Of a stretch of DNA of 64,000 nt, positions 36,593 to 48,200 are shown piece after piece (position 1 is the stretch's first letter; each line of letters begins with the position of its first letter). Location: contig OU015530.1 in the NCBI GenBank assembly GCA_907165065.1, forward strand, positions 46,316,965 through 46,380,964, written 5' to 3'. Source of the stretch: Caprimulgus europaeus (Eukaryota; Chordata; Aves; Caprimulgiformes; Caprimulgidae). The notes beneath the pieces were generated by a model. That model ran no database searches. It was given only the letters and a program-made list of their open reading frames with translations, and had not been told where the DNA came from. Made by a program: the position numbers and the translations under genes.

Positions 36593-39500
36593 GTTTTGCA
36601 ATTCAAGGCTCAATTGTACATTCATTTACATGACCCCCTTTTTCAGTGTGTGAAAATTCTTTGCAGTACAGATTGCAGGTTTAGAAAATTAAACTCTAGC
36701 TTCTGCAGGTGAGAGCTGAGAAAACGTGCTGTGTGTGAATTTAGTGCAGCCTTCAGTTTATGTGACCTCAAAATTTGCAGGGTCATATACGAACCCGCTC
36801 ATGTGAATCAGGAAGGGAAAAGAAAAGAAGTTCAGGCCTAGATGGATACAGACACAAGGACAAATTTACACATGAGTGAACACTTTGGGTACCTCAGGTC
36901 TCCTACAAGAACTGCTTGACTGTCATCTACCAGCAAAGCACACGTTAGATAAACTCACAAAGTAAGGCTACAAGCACAAGCAACTACAACAGAGTTCCCA
37001 GGAGTTTTGAAATTTCATAACCCACCCTACCCTCCGACAACTCGTCTCCATGCGTAAACTCAGAGGCATCTGTGGAATTTGGCTTATCTCTAAATTCTGT
37101 TTTAATAAGACTTTTCAGATTCTTAATTATTAAAGATGTATATGTCAGGTGCCTGGATACCTCTGCAGATCTAGTCTTAAGTGCCTAACATATACATATT
37201 TGCATACAAATTTGTATCCATGTACATATGTGTTTTTTATGGGGGAAGTATGTGTCCTCATATTTAGATGAGTTTATAACTTAGTAGCTTAGCTGGGAAT
37301 TGAATAGAAAGATTCAAGGTCTGCTGAATTAACCTCAGTTCCTCATTAACCACTGTGTAGTTTGTGAAATAGCTGTTGGTGGAACAAAATGATTTGACCT
37401 AAAAAGTATTTTGAAAATATGTCTGGTCCTAAGACTAGGAGGTATGAAAAAACACAAAAGAGCTATTTAACAAGAAGTGTAACAACATTTCCAAGGATAA
37501 GTAAAGACAGACAAAACATACAACATATTCCTTGTATTATCAACAAACTACTCAGCTTCTCTGGTATCTAAATGATATTGATGGAGATATTTGAAACTCC
37601 AGTATTGCAAATATTTATTGCGTCTAGTCTGTTTTGTCAGGCATTAAATAACATTCTCATTCTCATTTTCAAGAACTATGTCTAATCTTTGTTTACACTA
37701 ATGCTTCCTTTGTTGACTTTTAACAATTATGTGCCATTGACAATTGTTCATTGTTGTTTAATTAGGAGGTGGATTATTCCATGTTTTAATGATTACTGTT
37801 CAACAACTTGACAGAAATGTTATTCCCAAAACCACCAAGCACAAATTGGCTTTGATTTATTTTACTTAATCTTGTTATGATTGTATTATAAGCTCTCCAA
37901 ATTATATTTTTTTTATTAATTACAATATCTCACAGTTTCAGCTCAGTAATGTGTACTAAAGGAAACAAATATAAACTATCCATGCTGCTGAATTCTGTTC
38001 ATTTACAAAAAAAAAAGTTCGATAGTAAAACAAGCACATATAATAAACTCATCAGCACTGACTCCAGAGCTGATGTCAAGTTTGCAAATATGAATTATCC
38101 TTTTGCTTTATATTCTTAATCATCCAAGTAGACTAAAACTAAAACTGGCTATATTAGATGGCCAGTATTAGATGTGGAACTTGAAACAAGAATTTATTGA
38201 TAACGGACAACTTATAAATGCTGAATGTTATGTGGAGAAGGGCATAAAATTCACCCTCATTAGCCAATGCAAATACTTATTTTTTTCATCATGAAATATT
38301 GATGATCACTAAAATAATAATGAGGAAGACCTGCACAAGGTAAAATTTGTATGAGAGAGAGCAGCAGCCATTTTCAAATGCAGTATTTCACATAACAACA
38401 GAAAAAAAAATTAGACAGACTAAAATAAATATTGTACTTAGATCAGGTAACAGTGGACCACAAGTAAATTTGGGGTTGTTTTGTTTTGTTTTGTTTTTTT
38501 CTGGAAAAGATATTATTGTCATCCTTTAAATTGTAAATCTGATAAAAAAACCAAAGAAATGTTAAAAGACAAAATTAAAAGAAATAATAAAATATAAAGT
38601 TTTTTTAAAAAGACAGCTGAAAATCCCAATTCATAAAAATTTTCAAAATTTCAGTATTTATTTGCTCTCGCTTAGAATTAATATTTTTAAAAAATAAAAA
38701 GCTGTTAAATGATATAAATCTTTCATTTAATAAGTCTTGATAGAAATTACATTCTCACAGATCTGAACTGAACGCAATTTTTGCCTAGATTAATAGATCT
38801 GTTAGGCAGGTCTCTCAGGTTTTTAAAGTCTGTTACTCTAGAACAGTTCTGTTGCTCTGGAGTCAGTGCCTAGAAACACCAAAGATGACAAAATTAATCT
38901 CAATGCTGGACTTGTTTGGTTTTTTTTTTTTGCTTTCACCTATATTATTGGAATGGGGATACCAGTGGGTATTAAGAGTCTGAGTTCTGTATGCTGAAAA
39001 TATTGGCAGTATTGGGCTGTGAAACCCCAGAGCCTGATGTGCTTCTGGCTGAAGTGAGCTAACAGAAAACTGAGCTGAACTGTGAACTGAACTGTGTCAG
39101 AACCCTGCCTATCCTTTGTTAGACGATTCTTTAAAAGTAGTGTATTTTCATGAAATGTTTTGCTTTGTTGACTCAGCTTTCTGACAGACTTATGCTGAAA
39201 CTGAAAATTTACAGCCCAATCTAGTTATCACTCCTTGATTCCATCTAAAGTATTTGAGGAATCTGCCTCACTCCTCTGTGGTGTTTCCGGAGGTCATGCA
39301 AGACAGCCTCTCTCACTCTTAGCAGTTTCCTAGTTAAATAAAGTAGTTGTAAGGAAGAAACACAATTTCTAAAATGTGAAAAAGGCTTTTAGGAATTTTT
39401 GCATACTTGAAGGTTGACACTAAACAATCATACTTCAAACAAATATAATGCAGTGTGCACCAAAACAAGATTAAGGTTAAATGAATGAGAGAAGTAAAAG

Positions 39501-41774
39501 CTTCATCTTTCCTTTTGAAGACTGTACCTTTCTAATAATAAAACTTCTTATATTATATTTGTTCTGGAATATCTTCCTACTGTATAAAATCCAAAGATGA
39601 CCTTTTCAAAAGCACTTCTTCAGGGTCCTGAGGAACTTCTGCAGGGTTTAAGAACCTAATTTTGTTAGGTTATCTGGAAATTCCAGCTTAAGAGATCAAA
39701 ACTCTTAAAAATTACACTATGTTATTCAAGTTTTCTTTCAGTGGTTCTCCATCAACCCCCAAAGCTGTATCCAGATGACATTTTTACCTGAAAAAATTAT
39801 TACAGACATGCTATTAACCCTTTTCACATGGAATTTCTCTGATGTTTCTTTCCAAAAACTTAATCACACTCCCTAAATCTGACTCTAAAGATCTTTTCTA
39901 TTTCTTCTTCCCTTTGTAAAAATGATACAGTTGTTTGTGTGCATAATGGTTCAGTACCTCTTCAAAGAGATTTGGAGGTATAAAGAAGCTGGGAATACTG
40001 TTAAGGAACAACTACAATGACAGAGAAGCAACAAATATTGGTCTGGTTTAAATCATAATATTTTTTATAACAGTAACATAAGAATTAATTCAGTCAGTAA
40101 GATGAAATATGGACTAGATAGCATATTTTTTTCCATTATCCATGTAGGTATTACTTCAGTTTCTGCTGACTTACCATATTTTAGAATGTTATTTTTTTTT
40201 TTTATTACACAGATACTTACTGTTTAGGGCTGATGAAGAGAAGACATTCGTGAGCATCGTCTGTGCTCTGTGTTTACAAGGATAGTCCATTATAGGAGAA
40301 AAAACCCAACATTAATGTGATAGATGCATTTGTAGCTTTGCCAGTTTAGGGCATGAGGACATGAATACAGCAGCTACTATTCCATATTGTATCTTTAGAT
40401 GATTCCTAGGAAGAAACAAGTGCATTTAATCATAGTGGTTACTGAGATATTAAGTGATTATTTAGATGTGGCTGTGTCACAAAAAATAATGTATTTGAAT
40501 TCTTGCAAAGACTTAACAAAAAATAGCAGTGAATTAATTGTTAAGGAAAGGTCGTACTCAGGTAATTACTGCCTTTGAGATAAATTGCAAAACTCACATT
40601 CACTGCGGTAGTAACTGAACCACGCTATTGATATGGAAATACAGATTAAAAGTAAGGAGTCTTCCAAGGGTTTTTTTATTCCAGGAACATGAAGTCAGCA
40701 CAACAAGATTTAATCCTACATAGGCTAGAAACTGTATGAAGAAATTTTTGTGAGAGGAGACTGTTATAATTTTAAGCCAATTCCTTTTCAGTAAAATAAA
40801 ATGGAGAAGTCATAAAAATTAATCACTCTTCTATTTACACATATTAAAAATGGAAAGGAAATTGTATTGTGTGTCATGTTACTTAAATATGTGGATATAC
40901 TATGTAACAGGAACTGGAAAATGGAAGATAAAATTAAATGTCAAGGATATGGTTTAGTTTTCAAAGGTTATATTTAGATTCTTAATCTCTCTTCTGAAAT
41001 CTTCCAAATTACTTATAAAATTATACCTGAACTGCAAATCAGAAAAAAAAGTTATATTCTTTTTGAAAATTATGTTTTGCCATTGCAATTTCTTTCATTA
41101 TCCTCTTTTTTCACATTACATATTTCTCTATCATCTTCTCTCCAAATATAAACAGCAAAGTTTTCAATGATCAAATTTATTGGAATAATATCTGACAAGT
41201 ATGCACATTCCATACGTGTATGTCTTACGTATGCCTGTGCGATAAATATCTCTATGAATCTACCTACATATGATGTCAATGATAAATGAAAAATTGGCTC
41301 ATTACTCACATCACTTGCCTTGTAACATTAATCCATACTCCAATTCTTTATATTGCGTCAGTCCACACAGTAGCTTTACAGTCATGAAGTGTATTTAAAA
41401 AAATAAAATAATAATAAAAAATCTGTATTCTTTATCCTTAAATTTAAATAATAGGAGATAGGATTGAAAGAGATGAAAAAAGTTGTTGGTGTTATCAGGT
41501 CCATATCCAGATACTGCTGAGTCAGGAAAATGTATCATATATCCCATTTCCTAGGACGTTGAAGCTGGGTTTCTTGTTATAGGGTGACTGAGAGAGGCCT
41601 CATGCTTTTGAAAATTAGGAACTTTTTGGTGTTATGCCAGAACCAGATTAAGCTAATTTATTCTTATCCCAACAATTACTGTAAATATGTTTTCTTTCAA
41701 CTTGGTGTTTATAACCAGGATATTTATGAAAATCAACTTGGTTTAGTTTTTATTTTTCTTTTATTTTCCTAAAG
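36593..41774. other. AT-rich non-coding DNA, no gene seen
   Basis: No gene found. It includes a GTTTT microsatellite (about 38477-38500), a tandem pair of GGC(T/C)A..TATTAGATG near 38146-38177, and a possible regulatory block at 37715-37900 (see findings). Confidence 0.5.
38477..38500 (+). repeat. (GTTTT)n microsatellite
   Basis: Four GTTTT units end in a T run. Confidence 0.8.
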
Positions 41775-41833
41775 TCTCTATTCTTTTTTTTTCATCAGTT
41801 ATCCTTATTTTTTCAGTCTCTTAATATGGAAAA
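41775..41833 (+). repeat. 59/57-bp dispersed direct repeat, copy A
   Basis: This 59-bp segment starts TCTCTATTC, contains TTATCCTTATTTTTTCAG and ends TCTTAATATGGAAAA. It recurs at 43413-43469 with only a few differences, mostly T-run length and one transition. The repeated unit includes a pyrimidine tract ending in TTTTTTCAG, which resembles a splice acceptor. Confidence 0.85.
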
Positions 41834-41848
41834 AAACCCCCAAAAAAC

Positions 41849-42202
41849 AAAACCAAAACTATCCTCTTTTAATTTCCCTTTTAAAACAGGTCTTCCATTT
41901 TGTTCATTCTCGTAGTCCCCTGCTGTGACATCTTCTAGTATGAATGCTCTTCTCCTGAACACAGTCATCTAGAACTATGCACGTCGCTGCATAAAAGATC
42001 TTACCAGTGGCTTTGTTACATTTTCCTCTATTTCTTTGCCTGTTCCTTGCCTGATAGATACTACAGACACAATTGTTTGTGCAGGATCACATCCCATTAA
42101 TGGTTTACTGATGCCTCTAAATCCTATGCCATGACCAGTGAATAAGCTGACCATTTCTAATAACATTTTTTTACTGTTTATTATTACCTGCAAAATATTT
42201 CA
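41849..42202 (-). pseudogene. Coding-like remnant of unknown origin
   Basis: On the minus strand a frame from about 42199 to 41975 is open for more than 72 codons. It has balanced, protein-like composition, including GFRGISKPLMG, TIVSVVS and KEIEENVTKPLVRSF. After two stops close together the same frame continues, reading AFILEDVTAGDYENEQNGR and beyond to about 41849. That gives about 110 residues with two stops. An acceptor-like TATTTTGCAG lies just upstream and GTAAGATC occurs after the codons for KPL. I do not recognise the family. It could be a fossil of a transposon, virus or host exon, or chance. Confidence 0.25.
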
Positions 42203-42495
42203 ACTTTTTGCTGTTTTTCTTGCTTACTTGAATCTAATAATTATTATTCTGAAGGGTTAGATATGGTTCCTTTCTAAAAATTTGATACAATAATTAAAAG
42301 TATTTATCAGATTTGCAATATCTTGTATCTTTATAATTTCTTATTGCACTCTGACATAAGCACTACCAGTCCCCTTAATCTGCATGTACATAATCATTAC
42401 AGTCATATGAATATATTCATATTGCAAAATAATTGACTCTCTGATTATCCACATATATATGTTGGATAGCTCCTGCGCTTTCTAAAAATAGAACT

Positions 42496-42566
42496 TTATT
42501 TATTTATCTGTCTGTCTATCTATCTATCTATCTATCTATCTATGTATCTATCTATCTATTTATTTA
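42496..42566 (+). repeat. TATC/TTTA tetranucleotide microsatellite
   Basis: TTTA units lead into CTGT, about seven uninterrupted TCTA units, a TATG interruption, further TATC units and final TTTA units. A compound STR of this kind is commonly length-variable. Confidence 0.9.
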
Positions 42567-43191
42567 AGATGAAAGCCAGAAGAAGTTCTGGATGTAGTTC
42601 AGAGGAGGAAGGGCTATTATAGGCACTTTGCATCATGCTAGGCTCAGTTCCCACAAAAATGCTTTGTCTCACATAATCCTTTACCATTATTCTAAAACAC
42701 CTTTGACCTTCATATATCCCTCTCCTACATGTTCTATACAATGTCCAGTGTACCTGTCACACTCCCCCTCAACAGCATGATGTAAAAGTTTTGTCATGGC
42801 ACAGCATTTACACCATTTATGCTCTTTGAACAGAAAAATATGTTTTAGGGCTGCCAGATGTGTCCCAGAAGGAGTTTAGGACAAGTATTACAAAATGTGG
42901 GTATAGTCAGTCTGCTCTGGATTAAGTCAGTCTGAAATATGCAACCATGAGCAACTCTTCAGCATGTAGTCTGAAGGACATGGATCACTCCCAGAATCAT
43001 ATCTTTATCATCATACCTTTTACAGTTTGGCATTGTCCAGATAACTGTAATTTCTGTCTTGATTTGCACATCTCCATCAGCCACCTAACCTTCTGATCCA
43101 CAGTTTGACAGTTTGCATCCTTGTTGAAGTTGAAAATTATTCGTATGATTCTGTGCCCTTTCAAAGTTAACATTAGCTTTTGTTTTACTGC

Positions 43192-43221
43192 ATTGCCAAT
43201 TCCACTATTGCCAGTTCCACT
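43192..43221. repeat. 15-bp tandem duplication
   Basis: ATTGCCAATTCCACT (43192-43206) is followed directly by ATTGCCAGTTCCACT (43207-43221), with one mismatch. Confidence 0.85.
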
Positions 43222-43412
43222 ATGGCCTGCTTTTTAATTATTGTGGTTAAAGATCTCTTTATCATTTGTGTTAATTTCTTTGCCAGGTCTAATGTAGTTA
43301 TTAGACATTTTTGCTTTATCCTAAAGTTTTCAGGCCTTTAACATGTAACTACCTTTTCTAATTTCCTACTATATTTTCCAGCAACCTTTTTAAGGTTTTT
43401 ATTTTCATAAAA

Positions 43413-43469
43413 TCTCTATACTTTTTTTCATCGGTTATCCTTATTTTTTCAGTCTCTTAATATGGAAAA
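43413..43469 (+). repeat. 59/57-bp dispersed direct repeat, copy B
   Basis: This is the near-identical partner of 41775-41833, about 1.64 kb away in the same orientation. Similarity stops abruptly at GGAAAA on the right. On the left it fades through a shared GTTTTTATTTTC. Confidence 0.85.
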
Positions 43470-44560
43470 TTTGTTTACAGACTTATTTTGTATTTAGCAT
43501 TTCACACATTTAAACACATGCAATCCATATTTTTTCTTTACAAGGTTTTTTATTTCTCCAAGTGGCTTTCTTCTATATGACCCTGCTGCTTACTAGAACT
43601 ATACCTAAAACAGCACTTTTGCTTTTTCTCATTGACTAATTGGTGGAGAAATCTGTCAACTATCATGGCAAGAAATATTCTGGATCTATTTTTAACGGTA
43701 TAATTTCTTCTCTAGTCTATACTGTGAAGTCAATTATGTTAATAGGTAATTATTTTAAGTAATTAAGGTTGCTTGTAATAGAAGCATCTCACTACAGATA
43801 GGTCCTTATACATACAAGTGTAACGGGGAGAGTTAAGGAATTCCAGCCTCTTTTCCATCCTTATTGAATGGATACTGACCTAATCTGGTTTAATTAATCT
43901 ATGTCATCACTTATTTCTTTGCAGTTAGCTGAATCATTAAAGTGTTATGCTATCTTTTCTTATTCTGTTGTTGTTGGGCTTTTTTCTTCCTTTTCTTTAG
44001 AGTGTCTTCTGAAATCTCTTCCTCATCTTACTTTGGCAAACACATCTACTCTTCCTATTGTATCACATTCATATCTATTACTAGTTGTAATAGTGGTTAA
44101 TTAGTGTGTATATATAACATGACAAAAAATATCTTGAATCTAACATAGCTGCAGTGCATCAAAATTATATGACTTATGAAGAAATTTGGTGTCTTGAGAG
44201 GAAGAAAAAGAGAGACAGACAGAGGAGTCATCTTACACTTTACAAGGACTTTTATTTCAGGTGTGTAGTTGAAATATGTTAGTCATTACATATTTCTTAA
44301 ATCTTGTAATTTATGCAGTAAATTAGCCAAGTTTTAGGTTTTTCCAAACCATCCCTTGCTATTACTTGTGCATCCATCTCATTGATCCACATTGCCCCTT
44401 GGTAGCGAGTTTTCAGAATCACTTGGCAAGTTAGATACTAAGTTAATTAGGTGTAGAAAAGAAGGGTAGATATCAAAAACTACTTCCATCTGTCCTCTTG
44501 TCTCCCTGACTCTTCTTCATCTACATTTTTGCATGTGTGAGGATTTCAACATATTTTGGA
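43470..44560. other. Non-coding DNA, no gene seen
   Basis: No exon or repeat recognised between the direct repeat and the pentanucleotide satellite. Confidence 0.5.
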
Positions 44561-45285
44561 TTCCTTTCCTTTCCTTTCCTTTCCTTTCCTTTCCTTTCCT
44601 TTCCTTTCCTTTCCTTTCCTTTCCTTTCCTTTCCTTTCCTTTCCTTTCCTTTCCTTTCCTTTCCTTTCCTTTCCTTTCCTTTCCTTTCCTTTCCTTTCCT
44701 TTCCTTTCCTTTCCTTTCCTTTCCTTTCCTTTCCTTTCCTTTCCTTTCCTTTCCTTTCCTTTCCTTTCCTTTCCTTTCCTTTCCTTGCCTTGCCTTTCCT
44801 TGCCTTTCCTTGCCTTTCCTTGCCTTTCCTTGCCTTTCCTTGCCTTTCCTTGCCTTTCCTTGCCTTTCCTTGCCTTTCCTTGCCTTTCCTTGCCTTTCCT
44901 TTCCTTGCCTTTCCTTTCCTTGCCTTTCCTTGCCTTGCCTTTCCTTGCCTTGCCTTTCCTTGCCTTGCCTTTCCTTTCCTTGCCTTTCCTTGCCTTGCCT
45001 TTCCTTGCCTTGCCTTTCCTTGCCTTGCCTTTCCTTGCCTTTCCTTGCCTTTCCTTGCCTTTCCTTGCCTTTCCTTGCCTTTCCTTTCCTTTCCTTGCCT
45101 TGCCTTGCCTTGCCTTGCCTTGCCTTGCCTTGCCTTGCCTTGCCTTGCCTTTCCCTGCCTTGCCTTGCCTTGCCTTGCCTTGTCTTTCCTTGCCTTTCTC
45201 CTTTCCTTGCCTTTCTCCTTTCCTTGCCTTTCTCCTTTCCTTCCCTTTCTCCTTTCCTTTCTCCTTTCCTCTCATTCCCTTCCTT
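44561..45285 (+). repeat. Zoned TTCCT/TGCCT satellite, about 725 bp
   Basis: The array starts with 45 perfect TTCCT units (44561-44785). It passes into a zone of alternating TGCCT and TTCCT, effectively a 10-bp unit (about 44786-44900). A mixed zone follows, with two-TGCCT-to-one-TTCCT patterns (to about 45090). Next come 11 TGCCT units (45096-45150) and more after one TTCCC. It ends with four 17-bp units TTTCCTTGCCTTTCTCC (45185-45252, the last with one change) and degenerate ends. The plus strand is almost purely pyrimidine except for the G of TGCCT. All three forward frames and a reverse frame stay open for 250-278 codons only because the units contain no stop. These are not genes. Confidence 0.97.
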
Positions 45286-48200
45286 CTGTTAGTATAGAGA
45301 GAAAAATCTTTTTTAAATTGATCAAGTTACTCCTTTCCTTTTTATTTGGGATGTTAACTGGAAGAAACCAGTTTATCAATGCACTCACATAGCTTGGACT
45401 CACAGGCATGGCTCCTGGAACTATTGAACACAGCACCAGATGGAAATGCATACAAAGACTCACATGAAAGATACGATTTTTGACAAACAGGTCCTGCTGT
45501 CTTTACAATTCAGTAGGAACAGCAACTCTCTCACAAGTGAATGGATTCTGATGGAAAGAGACAGAGGGTATAACTCATTGTGTCTTGTCCTGCAGTGATG
45601 CTGTTCACTGATCACTGATACTACTCAAAGTCTTTAAGCCTGCCCCTATATATGCACTAGATCCACTTATTAACAATACCCTCCCCTCCAGCACTACGGA
45701 GCTACTTCAGTGCATCCGAAATATTCTAGACACCCACTCAAGGACCACAGGTCTGCTTACCCCATTTAAAAGAGAACAGTTTATTTCCCATGCGCAGGCT
45801 CTCTCTGTCTTTCTCTGTATATTTCAAAGTGATAAGACTAACAATTTCTTCACATGAACCTACAAATAGGGGAAGGATTGGGGTGCAGGAGTCAGGGGTG
45901 AAAGGGATATTACATTTTATTTCCATCAATATAAAAGACATCAAAGATAAATAAACATCAAAGTCTATGTAGACCCTGACCTTGAATACAGAACACCCAA
46001 AGAAACTAGCAAAACATACTTCAGTGGAAGTCCTTGAGAGGACCTGCTTGACTATGGACAGTAAAAGAGAAACAGAAAAATTTATTAAGTTAAAGAGCAC
46101 CTGTTGAGAAAGACTGCCTATTCTGAGAAAAAGCACACAGTAGACTACATAGGCATGACTCAAGGTGAAATAGTCACTCACTGGATTTGGAGTATGACTA
46201 ACTGCTAACAGAGGCTTTTCAACACAAGGGATGAGTCATCTTCCCAGACTTGGGCACCTACAACTTAAACATCTGAATCTAAGGAAATTACTCAAGACAC
46301 CATTGAGATTCAAAGGATAAAACAGACCTTTCCATAGTGCAATCCATTTTCAAGATAGGCATCTAACTGGGGCGGACAACACCCATACATTCTCTTTTTG
46401 GACTATGAAAGGAGCTTACATTGACTGAATTAGATTCAGATATCTAACTAGGAGACACCTAAAGCTGGGTGTCTTAACCTAGGTGAGATGAATCCCACTG
46501 TCCCACAAAACTTGAGATATGAAACTGAGATGACTGCAGTAGGTCTTTTGTCAACACTGTGTGGGAAGGAGTGTGTTTCTCACCATTGACAATGGAATAA
46601 ATAGAATTTACTGTGTTTCTAGGTTGGATACCTGCTTTAAGCACTAAACATACCTTGAGCATTAACTTTGGTAATCCACAAATGGACACGGAGAAAAGAC
46701 TGCAGTAGCAGAATTGACAAGGCTGAACTGGAATCCTCAGTTCCATATACACTCATGAAAAGGGGTTTGTGCCTTAGAGAGGACATGAAAATTTCCAGCA
46801 ATATAGGAATTAAATAGTTTATGTATTTTTATCTAATTTGTTCATATTACAAAACTACATGTCTCAATAGCAGAGAAAAAGTCTATCACCCCCATTCTGC
46901 TATGCTACAGACTAATTTTTTTTTTTTTTTTTCAACTAGCTTAATGAAGTTACCCTTCCTTTCCCTTCTTTCTTACTCCAATCTTCCTTGCAGCTTAGCA
47001 TTGAGGACACCTGCCTGGGGTCTGTATTCAGACTTGTTCAGGCTAACAAGAACATTGCTATTCTCCTTTCAAAAGGATGATGAAGCATTCCAGACCTCTC
47101 TTTTTTCATACAAAAAGTTGATGGCAGTCTTAGAATTAATATGGCCAGAACTTTTCCACTGAGGCCAGTCCTAAGTGTTGTTTGAAGGACTAGTTGTGAA
47201 AATGGAGCAAGAACGGACATTTCCGACAAGGACATTCAGAGCAGTTAGAATACACAGGTGAGCAAGTTTTGAAGTTTTCATAAATGAGCATCTAACTCCT
47301 AATGCCAAAATAATGAGTTTCGTTGAGAATTGAGTTGGCTGTGTTGGTATTGTTCATGTTAGTTCTCAGATCGTGGGTTGCCTCTTCTCATACTGCCTCC
47401 ACAAGTAAGTTGGAGCAGGCAGATGATAAAATTCTACAAATGGGAAAGCCTTGAAGCAGCTATCATGTGCTAAGCAAGCATTGGTAAAGAGTGCAACTCT
47501 TTCAAAACAGGGTTCAGTGTTTCAGGTTTTTCCAGCTTCACATTGTTTTATGTGACAGAATGTCTTTAATTAGGTTAGCAAAGGCTGAGATAATGTCTGT
47601 GTTTGGCAAATGTGCTTTGTAATGGCCTAAGGGCTTCTCTGTGGTTCTGAGCAGCTTCAGTTGCTGTGAATGCTCAAGACTGCAGACTGAAACCTCAATC
47701 CTAGGCAAAGGATGATTGCATCATTATTAAGCAGTTAATTACTTTCTTTTTTATCTTAACTGGATGATGGCTTTTTGAAGGTTTTATACTCTTTTTTTTC
47801 TCCCACTTGACTACATCTAAAACAGACTCCACTGTGTATTTACAGGCTCCTGAGCAGCTTCCCATAGGGAAGTAGGGATAAATGAAATATCCACCTGGGT
47901 TCCTGAAGAGGATAGCCTTTCTCATGCACAAAGAATTTCCAGGTGTGGGACTTTGTTCCCTGTATATACTCACACTTCCTCATGTGGATAGCGCAATGTT
48001 TTCAGGAAGCAGATTACAGCAGCAAAAGTAGAAAATTGGCATAACTTCAATAATGGGGAGGGGGGAGTATTTCAATTTATGAAACATTTATCTCATCTCC
48101 TTTGTTTTTATTTTCCCTGCTTAGAAAAATACTTATGACTTGTACAGTCTTGAAGATTAACCTCCTTTCCACATGTTAGATCACATAAGAACCTCAGATC

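Noticed and set aside
44517-45392. Open frames of 252-278 codons on both strands
   Set aside because: They lie in the TTCCT/TGCCT satellite. The 5-bp unit has no stop in these frames, and the products are simple repeats (FLSFP or GKERK).
45738-46181. Minus-strand 147-codon frame
   Set aside because: Longest non-repeat frame, but it is hydrophobic and AT-driven, with no motif, splice context or recognisable family.
46821-47162. Plus-strand 113-codon frame
   Set aside because: Contains a T17 run encoding phenylalanines. No domain or gene context.
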